Source: Irineochytrium annulatum (lineage: Eukaryota; Chytridiomycota; Chytridiomycetes; Chytridiales; Chytridiaceae). Taken from it: 19,420 nt of DNA. Shown here one piece after another: positions 10,445-19,221 of the stretch. How positions within the stretch are numbered: position 1 is the stretch's first letter; every line of letters begins with the position of its first letter. Location of the stretch: contig JADGJL010000513.1 of the NCBI GenBank assembly GCA_027600665.1, positions 1-19,420 on the forward strand, in the 5' to 3' direction. The position numbers were made by a program, and so were the translations under genes. The notes below the pieces were generated by a model. The model was not told where the DNA came from and did no database searches. It was given only the letters and a program-made list of their open reading frames with translations.

Positions 10445-11505
10445 TCAGCTTTGCAGCCTTTCCCGAGCGAACTCGACAAACTCGTCCACAACAACCGGCC
10501 ATGCTCCTGCCAAATGTTAACTTCCGGCTTATACAGAGTGCAAATACCATCGCTATCATGGTTTGAAAAGTCGTCATCAATTGTTCGGACGAAATCCAAA
10601 AACTGACGTTTGTCCCGTTAGTAAAGTAATTAAGTGAAACTTATCACCTGATTCCACGTGTCCTTGCTGATGGACTTTTTGTAATGCTCCGTCACGTACT
10701 CGACCCAGAGATCGAGGTGTTTGAAACGGCCTTCGAGGAGTAGTTGCCAAAATGCAACGGCGGTATCCAAGACTAAGGTGCGGAGAAAAGGCCATCCGGA
10801 AGGCAAATTAAGCAACACGTAAGCCAATGATCAACTCACGAAGACTTCTTTGGCTCTCTTGTCGAGCGAAGTTGAAGGTATATTGGTATATGTCTTTAAA
10901 TTTGACAGGGTCGTTCAACTCCGCCCTCAATGTCGGTATCGCATTCTTCATCTTTGCCAAAGAATCACACCTACCGGAACGGAAAATAACATCAGGAGAC
11001 AAGAACGCAAGGGCTAGAGCCTTACCCAAGCTTTGTCCATCCATCTATCCACTCCGGTCGCCGGAAGTCGCACATTTGCTTGCATCCCAAATGCCACGCC
11101 AGGACCAGAGTAACAACGTCCGACGGGTCCACCTCCAAGGCCTGGCAAAGGGCCTCCGTCCCCTCAATCCCGATGTAGTCTTCTTCCGGATCTGCACCAC
11201 ATAAGTCGTCAGCTATCGATCCAACAAGAATACCCCGGGCCTTCCGTACCCTTAAATTTGTCGAAGAGAGCGCCGATCTGGCGAGCGTCCACGGCCGGAG
11301 CTGCCGGGGCGTGCGAGGTCGCCCCGGAGTTGAAGTACGCATCGCACGCGACCTCGAGGTCCCAGCTGTGCTTCTTCAGAAAGGCCGAGGCGGTCTTGTC
11401 ACTAAATGTTTCGATCAGCTTACAATTTAGGATAACAATCAGAGCGTGGGCTTACTCGGTGACGCCAGTGAAAGCTTGGAACTGCTTGACCTTCTCCCGC
11501 TGCAT
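10445..11505 (-). CDS. DCN1: DCN1-like cullin neddylation E3 factor
   Basis: The protein promotes transfer of NEDD8 (Rub1) from Ubc12 to cullins, activating cullin-RING ubiquitin ligases. Seven exons give 246 residues, close to yeast and human DCN1: 11505-11456, 11401-11250, 11191-11026, 10970-10840, 10772-10648, 10602-10548 and 10506-10445. The introns are 54, 58, 55, 67, 45 and 41 nt. Residues ~3-45 form a UBA-like N-terminus (VKQFQAFTG, then FLKKHSWDLEVACDAYF). The potentiating-neddylation domain follows, with LVLAWHLGCKQMCDF, KFKDIYQYTFNFAR, GRFKHLDLW and AWPVVVDEFVEFAR. The cullin-binding Asp-Ala-Asp patch is present as D204, A228 and D234, with the same spacing as human D211, A235 and D241. 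The ATG at 11505 is the first in-frame one seen; a short upstream exon cannot be excluded. Confidence 0.94.
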
Positions 11506-11645
11506 CTATCTCTGTGCATATGTGAGTTGGGGCCCCGTTCTAAGTGGCAATACTCACGATTGGTGCCAGTGGAGGTGACAAACTCGCGACGTTCCCACAC
11601 GCCCCCGATCAATCGCGAGACCTGCCTGGCCATCCACCATCGCCG
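11506..11645. promoter_or_regulatory. Divergent promoter region between DCN1 and the CoA-binding gene
   Basis: Only 140 nt separate the two divergent start codons, so both promoters and both 5' leaders must overlap here unless further upstream exons exist. No clear TATA box was seen. On the DCN1 strand a GTGAGT lies at about 11557-11552, which could be the donor of a leader intron ending just before or at the chosen ATG. Confidence 0.5.
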
Positions 11646-12126
11646 ATGTCCTTCTTCAAGTCGCACACATTTGCCGTCGTCGGGGCTTCGGCGGACCCGA
11701 CCAAATTTGGGTGAGGGTTGGCCTTACAAGTTATTGAGATGGAGGGCGGACAGCAAAAGTCCCGAATTTAACAAGGACATTCACTTACTCAGAAACAAAG
11801 TTCTGCGATGGTACCTAGAGCGATCGCTGGACGTGATTCCGGTCAACCCGAAAGCGGACGCTATCGAAGGGAAGGCTTGCATCAAGGTCATTAAGGATCT
11901 GCCCAACCCGAAGAGCACGTCTCTGTCACTGGTAACACCTCCGGCGGTCACAATTAGCGTGTTACGAGAAGCAAAGGCTCTGGGAATTCCTGCGGTTTGG
12001 CTGCAACCGGGGACGGAGAGCGCCGAAGTGCACGCCTTCGCCAAACAGGACGCTGGCAGCATGGAGGTCATCTTTGATTGCGTTCTCGTCCGGGGCGACG
12101 AGTTTATGAGGGCTACTAGGCTATAA
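11646..12126 (+). CDS. Small CoA-binding (Rossmann-fold, YccU-like) protein
   Basis: Two exons (11646-11710 and 11793-12126, intron 82 nt) give 132 residues, the usual length of single-domain CoA_binding_2 proteins. The nucleotide-binding start is FAVVGASADPTKFGNKV, interrupted by the intron inside its Gly codon. It is followed by DVIPVNPKAD and the AKALGIPAVWLQPG motif typical of the family. The physiological role of these proteins is poorly known; binding of CoA or an acyl-CoA is inferred from the family and no catalytic residue can be named. The gene diverges from DCN1 and converges with the NAT9-like gene, with only 24 nt between stop codons. Confidence 0.88.
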
Positions 12127-12150
12127 GCCCCTAATCATGGACGCGTAGGG

Positions 12151-12819
12151 TCACGAAGTCGTATCGTATTCGGTGATGACGTACTTCGCAGGGGCCGCCA
12201 CTATCCGCTCTCGAACTTCTGGTAGAACGTCGAGTTCGAGTGTGACTTCCTGAAAAATCTCCGATGTCGAAACGTCTTGAAAGCCCAACTTGCTTCGAAA
12301 TAAACGCAATGATGCCGTGTTACTCATCGAGATCTTGGACGTGAACTTCCGGACCCCGAGTTCCTCGACGGCGTACCGCATCATCAACTGGACGGCGGCG
12401 AGGCCAAATCCCTTCCTCCGAGCGCTTTCCTCCGCGATCATGACTTCAAGCTCTGCGGAGTGGGTGTCCTCAAAGTCGTTGAAGTACAGATTCACGTCGC
12501 CAATAAGGCCTCCAAACGCTTTCGACGGTCCTTCGACGCGATTTCCTCCAAACTCCGCGGATACCAAGATAAAAGTGCATTTTTTCTCATCCTCGAACCA
12601 TGACCTGCAGTTTGTACGGGTCAGTACAAGAAGTCCGCCAAGCTTTCAGGATGACCTCTGCATCGCGAATTCTTCGTCTATCGACAACGGCTCTGAGGCA
12701 GTCATTTCTAGCAAAAAAGGGTCTTTCATCCAACGATGGTATATCTCGACGTGCTCGGCCTTGTATGGAACCAGAATAACAGTATCACCGACAACGGCGG
12801 CATTCGCATTCCGGCGCAT
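12151..12819 (-). CDS. NAT9: NAT9-like GNAT N-acetyltransferase
   Basis: Two exons (12819-12656 and 12604-12151, intron 51 nt) give 205 residues, against 207 for human NAT9. Shared family sequence includes VILVPYKAEHVEIYH, WMKD, MTASEPLS, EFAMQ, CTFIL, GDVNLY and VFQEVTL-like FQEVTLELDV. The acetyl-CoA pyrophosphate loop reads ARRKGFGLAA. NAT9 has been linked to acetylation and microtubule stability in animals; the substrate here is unknown. The intron is flanked by the same AGGTCA at both borders, so its exact cut is slightly ambiguous, but the product is the same. A second in-frame ATG at 12894 would add 25 residues (or 13 if a 36-nt GTGAGC...CAG segment were spliced out). The ATG at 12819 matches the family start better. 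Confidence 0.92.
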
Positions 12820-13079
12820 TGGCTCTGGCGGGCGATCTCGTGGTAATCGAAGTGTCTGAATGCGATATATTGAAGTTTGACGCTTGCTCACCATGAAGGG
12901 CACCGGCCCGAGATCCGGAGGGCAATCTCTACGTCGGAAGCGTCTGATCAGAGTCAGCCGGTCGGGTCCTAATCACCCTCCACGTCTGACGGCTACTGCC
13001 GCCGTCCTCCCGGCGACCTCCCGACCGTCAGCAGCGCCTTCATCCCGATCCGCCGCCGTCACCACCGTTGCCGCACGCA
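12820..13079. promoter_or_regulatory. Divergent promoter region between NAT9 and the glyoxal oxidase
   Basis: A 260-nt gap separates the divergent start codons of the NAT9-like and glyoxal oxidase genes. The right half is rich in CCG and Arg/Pro/Ser codons. At 12892-12895 a CATG palindrome gives an in-frame upstream ATG for NAT9 on the minus strand and the ATG of a long upstream frame on the plus strand. Confidence 0.4.
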
Positions 13080-13204
13080 ATGCCCAAGAAGTTCACTTGT
13101 ATTGCCATCGTCGGCATCGTCGTGGCGATTCTCATCGTGACCGGTGTTGCCGTCACTGTGCCCCTCGTCATCATCCGCAACAAGCTGAACGATGCTGTCA
13201 ATGA
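12893..13204 (+). other. Long upstream ORF overlapping the glyoxal oxidase start
   Basis: This frame starts at an ATG in good context (tcaccATGAAGG) and runs 103 codons, past the glyoxal oxidase ATG (13080) in another frame. The product would be very basic and Ser/Arg/Ala rich, with no family resemblance. It may be an inhibitory upstream ORF, untranscribed promoter sequence, or the first exon of a longer cytoplasmic tail joined by a weak intron. Coding status is doubtful. Confidence 0.25.
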
Positions 13205-15604
13205 TTTGCTCAATGGCTTTAACTCTTCAATATCGGACGGAGGGAGCTCGTCCGGACCATCGGGAACCACTTCGACCGTCGCTGTCCCCATGGCCACGGG
13301 CGCCGCCATGTTGACCCAGCATGGGCTCGTCAATCTGGCGTCTGCCACCAATTTTGGCTACTACGTGCAACCCGCGAATGTGACCAGCGGAGTCACGGGC
13401 ATCCATCAACAGCTGATGATGAACACGTCGAAGGTCGTGTTCACGGAGCGTTGGGATGCTCAGGGGACGAAGTTGAAGAACGCGAATGGGACGTCAATTT
13501 GGTCAACCGAGTTCGACTACACTACTGACACCTACCGGCCCCTAACTTTGGTCACTAACGTTTTCTGGTTGGTAGTCTGCAAACTCCTTCGCAAACTTTC
13601 ACCTGCTTACTTTTGATGCTTGATAGCGGGAGCGGTGCTCTTCTGCCTGACAGCCAGGCTCGCATCATTATGATTGGTGGGGCCGAGTACGACAGCTCGG
13701 AGGTAGGAACTCTCTTGAACGGCGAAAACTTGCTGCGATTTATGTCACCGTCGGGATCGCCTGGTGTCTTCGGCACCACCGACTGGGACGAGCAACCGAA
13801 CAACCCGAAGTTCCAGATCAACAAAGAGCGTTGGTACCCGACTACGGTGATGCTGCCAACGGGGAACCTGCTCGTCGTTGGCGGTAACGACGGCGGCATG
13901 GAGTTCAATGCCCAGCCTAACAATACCGCTAGCATCGAGTTCGTCCCGCCGGTCCCGGGGTGGCAGAAAGAGTACGGGCTTCAGTTCTTGTGGGACACGA
14001 TGCCGATTAACTTGTACCCCGAGGTCTATGTCCTCCCCTCGGGCCGGGTCTTCGCTTTTGCGTCCGACCGCAGCACCCTTCTGGACCCTCTGATCAACTA
14101 CCGCGAGCTCAGGACGTGGACGGTGTCACCGACTGCCGCCCCAGCAACGTGCCTGACGGCCGCCACCGCGGGCATCCAAACTTCGGGCTGCAATAACTTG
14201 AACAGCCTGAACCAGAATGCCACCGCTAGCTCTCCGCAGACCTTCGCCTTTTTAGTGTCGAACTCAACGGGCTTGAGCCAGATCTACAGCTCCGGGACGC
14301 GGAAGTGCCTTGCGAGGACTATGGGCGACACGGGGATCATCATGGCGCCATGCAACAGCTCGGATGCCGCGCAACAATACCTGATCAGCACAACTTCGCC
14401 GACCATTTCCATTCAGACGCCTACGATGAAGACGTGTCTATCGACGAATGGAATGACTTTTATGTAAGAAAACGTGCAACAATCTAATTTCCATTAACTA
14501 ATGACGTAACTTTGCAGTAACTGCGCGTCATCGGACGCTACGCAGATGTTCAGACTGACGGACCCCAACATTTACTTTGAATTCCCTCGGCTTCCAGGTA
14601 ACCCCAGCTGTTATGCCGCTTGGCATTACTAACGCGTACTTCAAGGCGGGCCCTACCGGTCCTACCCTTACACCGGTTTTGGTAATCTGTTGCCGTTGGA
14701 CCCGTCCAAGGACTATGAGGCCACCGTAATGGTTTGCGGTGGCTCAGACAATCAACTCGGTCCCGCGAACCTCACGGTCGCCGTCACCACCGCCGTCGGC
14801 CTGAACACCTGCGGTACGATTAAGCCCGATAGCCCGGACGCGACCTGGGATATGTCGGACACCATGCCGAGCGGCCGAGTCTTGGGAGACCTCATCCACC
14901 TGCCCGACGGCACCATGCTTGCCATCAACGGCGCTCAGAACGGCATGGCCGGGTTCGACCTCGGCCGGAACCCGAATTTTCACGCCATCATCTACGACCG
15001 CACCAGGCCCGCGGGTTCCCGCTGGATCGTCGGCAACTCGACCACGATCCCGAGGCTCTACCACTCTTCCGCCATCCTCCTCCCCGACGGCCGCATCCTG
15101 GTCGCCGGGTCCGCGCCCAACAACCCTTACGCCCTGACGGGCCAGGAGATGTATCATAACGAGATCCGCGTCGAGTACTACTACCCTCACTACCTCACTT
15201 CAGGCAAGCCGGCGCCGGTCATCGCGCCGCTCGCGTCGACGGAGTGGAGCTACGGCGCCGCGTACCCAGTGTCCGTTGCCACGAACTCGACGAGCCAGGT
15301 GCAGTTCAATGTCATCCAGCCTGGGTTCAGGACGCACTCGACGGGCATGTCGCAGAGGCTTGTCTGGCTGGTCAGCTCGGCGAGTGGCGGGGCATACATC
15401 GTGAACGCGCCGCCGAATGCGAACGTCGCCCCGCCCGGGTGGTATTTGCTGTTTGCAGGTTAGTTCTGCACTTTCCGTGGTGCCGAGTTTGAATGCTCAC
15501 ACGTTCTTCTCGTTTTAGTGGTCGATGGCATGCCGTCTGTCGCAAAGTGGTTGCGGTTGGGAGGTGACCCAGCTGGCTTCGGGACCTACTACGCTGGCTT
15601 CTGA
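13080..15604 (+). CDS. Membrane-anchored glyoxal oxidase (AA5_1) with inserted beta-trefoil domain
   Basis: This copper radical oxidase family turns aldehydes such as glyoxal and methylglyoxal into acids, making hydrogen peroxide outside the cell. Five exons give 767 residues: 13080-13567, 13627-14463, 14518-14597, 14646-15458 and 15519-15604. The introns are 59, 54, 48 and 60 nt; the third ends in AAG. A hydrophobic segment at ~7-32 should act as a signal anchor with the catalytic part outside. All active-site residues are present: Cys163 (codon split by intron 1, TNVF-C), Tyr233 (RWYPTTV), Tyr607-His608 (PRLYHS) and His699 (THSTGMSQR). Between two propeller parts, residues ~336-457 form three C...C...Q-x-[F/Y] repeats like a CBM13/ricin-B-type trefoil. 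After it, the usual YPYTGFGNLLPL and VMVCGGS motifs resume. Several N-x-S/T sites fit secretion. Aldehyde substrate range is not predictable. Confidence 0.93.
14144..14563 (+). other. Beta-trefoil (CBM13/ricin-B-like) domain inserted in the glyoxal oxidase
   Basis: Residues ~336-457 hold three similar units. Each has a Cys-Leu start, a second Cys 11-15 residues later, and a closing Q-x-[F/Y]: C338/C351/QTF 367-369, C390/C405/QQY 412-414 and C433/C444/QMF 451-453. The spacing and the Q-x-aromatic end match the beta-trefoil carbohydrate-binding fold. The third unit is cut by intron 14464-14517. Carbohydrate binding is inferred from fold type only; sugar-contact residues were not assigned. Confidence 0.72.
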
Positions 15605-16278
15605 TTTTTTGGACAATTAGCGTATTATCTCAGTGATTCGCATGATATGTTTGCCCATATTTTAACGAGTTTTTTACACCGTAAGTAGATCATATGAACA
15701 TTGACACTTAGACTGCACTCTCTTTCCTTTGCGGTGTTTTTATTTTGGAGATCCGTAATATCAGAACAATAAAGTGCCGTTCGATGTTGAACTTAGTTTG
15801 GAAGAGTGCTGCGACAGCAGGGATAGAGGCTTTACTCTGCTTGTCAGTGCTATTGTCGGAGAGAGGCCGGAAACCGACGGTCGGAAGATCTTCATAGTTG
15901 CGTTTGGCGGATCGCGTAAATCGCGGGACAAGGGGGATTTACACATCACTGAGGGGGTCGCCTGCGACAAAGGAATATCTACGCGACGCGTGAAGAGGCC
16001 ACGAAGCGAGACGCCCCATCGACCCGCGCACGGTAGCCGTCTCTCCACCTCGCAGCGCCACCTTCGGCAGCGACGCCACGACGGTCGGATATATACCCCG
16101 GCACCGACAGGCCCTTAGTCTCAGCTGCTCCTCACCTCGACGCGTCGGTCTCGCGCCCGGGGCACCGTTGCGGCCTCTCAGTTGTTGTTCGACGATCTGT
16201 CTCGTTGGGCGCGTCGCGGAGCGCGTGGCAGGGCTTAAAGGAAGAACGACGTGACGGAGAACATAGTCTGTGGCGACC
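15605..16278. other. Intergenic: glyoxal oxidase 3' UTR and MOK kinase promoter
   Basis: Both neighbours run on the plus strand. The first ~170 nt are A/T rich and end at a candidate AATAAA. The rest is GC-rich upstream sequence of the kinase gene, with a TATA-like GATATATACC near 16089-16097, about 185 nt before its ATG. Open frames on both strands (for example 15774-16118 plus and 15939-16316 minus) are not recognisable and lack convincing starts. Confidence 0.45.
15768..15773 (+). terminator. Candidate poly(A) signal of the glyoxal oxidase gene
   Basis: An AATAAA hexamer lies about 164 nt after the stop codon at the end of an A/T-rich stretch. Fungal poly(A) signals are degenerate, so this is only a candidate. 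Confidence 0.35.
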
Positions 16279-18812
16279 ATGACGGAGAACACGGGGAACG
16301 AGGAGGGCGGGAGCAAGCTGGAAGGTCTGGACGGGGTTTCGCGTTACAAGGAAGGACTTGAGAGTCTCACGCCTCTTGTTTAGACTTCCGGCTGATGAGC
16401 AAGCTCGGGGAGGGCACGTTCTCGGAGGTGCTGAAGGTCAAGCACAAGAAGTCGGGAAGGATCTTTGCCATGAAGAGGTTTAAGAAGCAGTTTCACAGGT
16501 ACTGGTGTAGCACCGCGTTGGACGCCCTTCGGTGTTGCTAACAAAGTGCCTGCAGCTCCGATGAAATTGAGGGTCTTAGAGAGATCCAGGCGTTAAGAAG
16601 ACTAAACCCACATCAGCACATCATCGACCTTCATGACGTCATCTTGTAAGTAGCTCGGTCAGCTCGTTGGCTCTCACCCGCTGACGCCTCTATTAGCGAA
16701 CCTAAGCACGGCATCCTGTCGCTCAACTTCGAGCTAATGGATTGCAACCTGTACGAGTTGATATCGAAGAAGCACACGGTGCTGACGGAGGCGAAATCTA
16801 AAGCATACATGCACCAGATATGCAAGGGACTTGAGTTTATCCACAGTAAGGGGATTTTCCATCGAGACATCAAACCTGAGGTAGGAGAGAGCGTTTATTT
16901 CCTCCTTGTCGCCAACGTAGGTTTTGACTTCAAATGTAGAACATCCTTATCAAGGACACGGTGTTAAAGATAGCGGACTTCGGATCCTGCAGAGGCATCC
17001 ACTCGAAGCAACCCTACACCGAGTACATCGCCACGCGGTGGTACCGGTCACCCGAGTGTCTTCTCTGTGATGGGATCTACAATTTGAAGATGGACATCTG
17101 GAGCGCCGGCTGCGTATTGTACGAGATCTTGACACGCGTGCCGCTGTTCCCGGGATCGAACGAACTCGACCAACTGCATAGGATTCACCTCGTCATGGGG
17201 ACGCCGAGTCCGAAAGTACTCAAACAGATGCTCGGGTAAGTTTGAAATGAAGAGCGTGATGTTAGACCTCGAATAACTTCCGGTCAGATATAAAGCGGAT
17301 CAGCCAAAGTTTCAATTTCAGAAACGAGAAGGATCGGGGATTCGAGCCTTGGTCCCGCATGTTACTAAGGAGTGCGTGGATCTTATTCTCGCTCTCTTAG
17401 CATACAATCCAGACGATCGGTACTGTTAGGCGGCGTAATGATGTTCTAACGACGTTAATAGGATTACTGCAAGGGAAGCCCTTCGGCACGCCTTTTTCAA
17501 CGACGTGAGCAGCGTTGATTTGAAGGCCTCGTCATCGTCACTGGTAGAGCCCGTGAAATACAACACCCAGGCCGTTGTCAAGAAACAGGAGGTAAGCTTA
17601 TAGCCGATAAGAACCATCGTGTTAACGCTTCTTTCTAGGACTACCAACAAAAAGTGGAGCAGAACAAGAATTACATCAAGCAACAGGCGCCCGTTAAACT
17701 CCCGCCACCCTCTTACACCAATGCCGCCGCTCCCGTCGAGTCTAAGGTAAAGGCGCAGGTGCAGGAAGCGGCTTCAGCAGACGACAGCGACAACGACGGG
17801 CCTGTGACCATGATCTCTATCAACGGCCCCTCCAACGTAGAGGTCGCGGAGAAGCCTCCACAACCGACGAACGCCGTCCCCCACAAGCACCAGAACGCGG
17901 CCGGCGCTCAGGCAGACGATGCTGGATCATACCCCCAGCACTCGACCACACACCACCACGCGACCGAGAGCAGCGTCCAGTACCAGTCCCAGCAGCAGGC
18001 GAGCCACTACAAGCCCAACCCCCAACATCACCAGACCAGCCTCCCACCGCCACAGCCACCGCCGGTGCAGCAGCATCACGTCAGCAACGCGACCACCGGG
18101 GCAACGACGTACGTGGGCTCATCCAAACCCTTCGGCGGACCCGCGGCGGCCGTCAGCATCGCTGGCCAGGCCTCGGTCGCGGACGGCGCGCCGGGCGCCA
18201 ACGGCGATCAGCCGGCCACCATCTCGGATATCTACAGCAAGTTCAAGCGCAAGACGGACGAGCGACGGCTGGCGGACGACGTGCTGGCCCGGGCGCGGCG
18301 CTCCAAGAAGCCCAGCGGCGGCGTCGGGATATTGGCCGTGATACGTCGTAAAGGCGGGATGAACCAGCCGTCGCGCCACCCGTATGGCGCCATGGGGATG
18401 CCGGAGCGGAGCAGCCCGACTGGAATGGGCGTCGTTGGGACGAACGGGAAGGGTAAGCTGCTGCCGAGCTTGAATGTCGGGAACCAAGGCGGCGTTGGAG
18501 TAGGGGGGTCGCATATGCAAGGGGCGCAGGGGATGAGCATGCAGCAACAGGCACCGAACTTGCCGTCGCTGTTCCAGAACGCGTCGGATATGGAGAAGGG
18601 ACGAAAGTTGCCGCCGTTTGCCAAGGTATGAATCCCGTAATATGCTTATCAACCGTCCAATGCCCTTTCTTCCTTAGCAAAACACAATCGGATTGCCGGC
18701 GCTCCCAGACAAGGGCGCCGTCACGAAGCCGCAACCGGGTGCCAACTCCCAGTCAACGACTCTGCCGTCATTGCGGCTAAATAATAACAATAGCATCAAC
18801 CCTGGGAGATAG
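16279..18812 (+). CDS. MOK: MOK-like (MAK/ICK/MOK family) protein kinase
   Basis: Nine exons give about 704 residues: 16279-16324, 16384-16498, 16556-16645, 16697-16880, 16940-17235, 17288-17419, 17462-17591, 17639-18625 and 18678-18812. The kinase domain (~16-300) is complete. It has the P-loop GEGTFSEV, Lys46 in FAMK, the alpha-C Glu63 in LREIQALRRLNPH, HRDIKPEN (139-146), DFGSCR (158-163), the TEY activation motif (172-174) and PLFPGSNELDQ. The sequence follows MOK (RAGE-1) more closely than MAK or ICK, for example GTFSEVLK, DFGSCR and QPYTEY. The C-terminal ~400 residues are disordered (Gln, Pro, His and Gly rich). Family members regulate ciliary length and transport; a flagellar or cell-cycle role is inferred. 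The first intron is uncertain: GTCTGG at 16325 gives 59 nt, GTTACA at 16343 gives 41 nt, and both keep frame. Residue numbers assume the first. Confidence 0.93.
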
Positions 18813-19221
18813 TGGGAGATTAACTTTACTTTTTGGCCTTTTCAATCGCTTTTATAGCCTTTTTGTAGACCTGTATGTATAGAGTAGAAGGATCGGCTTA
18901 AATTTTTTGGCTTATTTTGATGATAGCAATAAATCCTGATCAAACGATTTTGCCTCCATTTACGAACGACAATGATGAAGTCTAACACCGCACGATGTTA
19001 GGTGAGCTCGGTGCTGGTCGAAAAGTTTACAGCATCGAGTAATGGCAGCACGAACAATCAGTCAACGCGCCACTGATTAGAACATCATAAAATGTTTATT
19101 AATGACAACATATCTTCGAGTGACTTAATGTTTTTGCATGGTGACCGTTTAAATGTCCACAAATGTAACTCGGTGACCCTCGTGAAGGCAATCCCTTCCC
19201 ACAACCGCAGCATACAGCGTT
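18813..19221. other. Convergent intergenic region, 3' ends of MOK and the next gene
   Basis: This 409-nt A/T-rich gap lies between the stop codon of the plus-strand kinase and the stop codon of the minus-strand gene at the right edge. It should hold both 3' UTRs. Apart from a candidate AATAAA on the plus strand, nothing was recognised. Confidence 0.45.
18928..18933 (+). terminator. Candidate poly(A) signal of the MOK-like gene
   Basis: An AATAAA hexamer lies about 116 nt after the kinase stop codon in T-rich sequence, a plausible position for 3' end formation. Confidence 0.4.

Noticed and set aside
14744..15190. Minus-strand 148-codon frame
   Set aside because: Antisense shadow of the conserved glyoxal oxidase exon 4.
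15774..16118. Plus-strand 114-codon frame upstream of the kinase
   Set aside because: It begins with GTG, not ATG, has no recognisable motif, and lies in the likely promoter and leader of the kinase gene.
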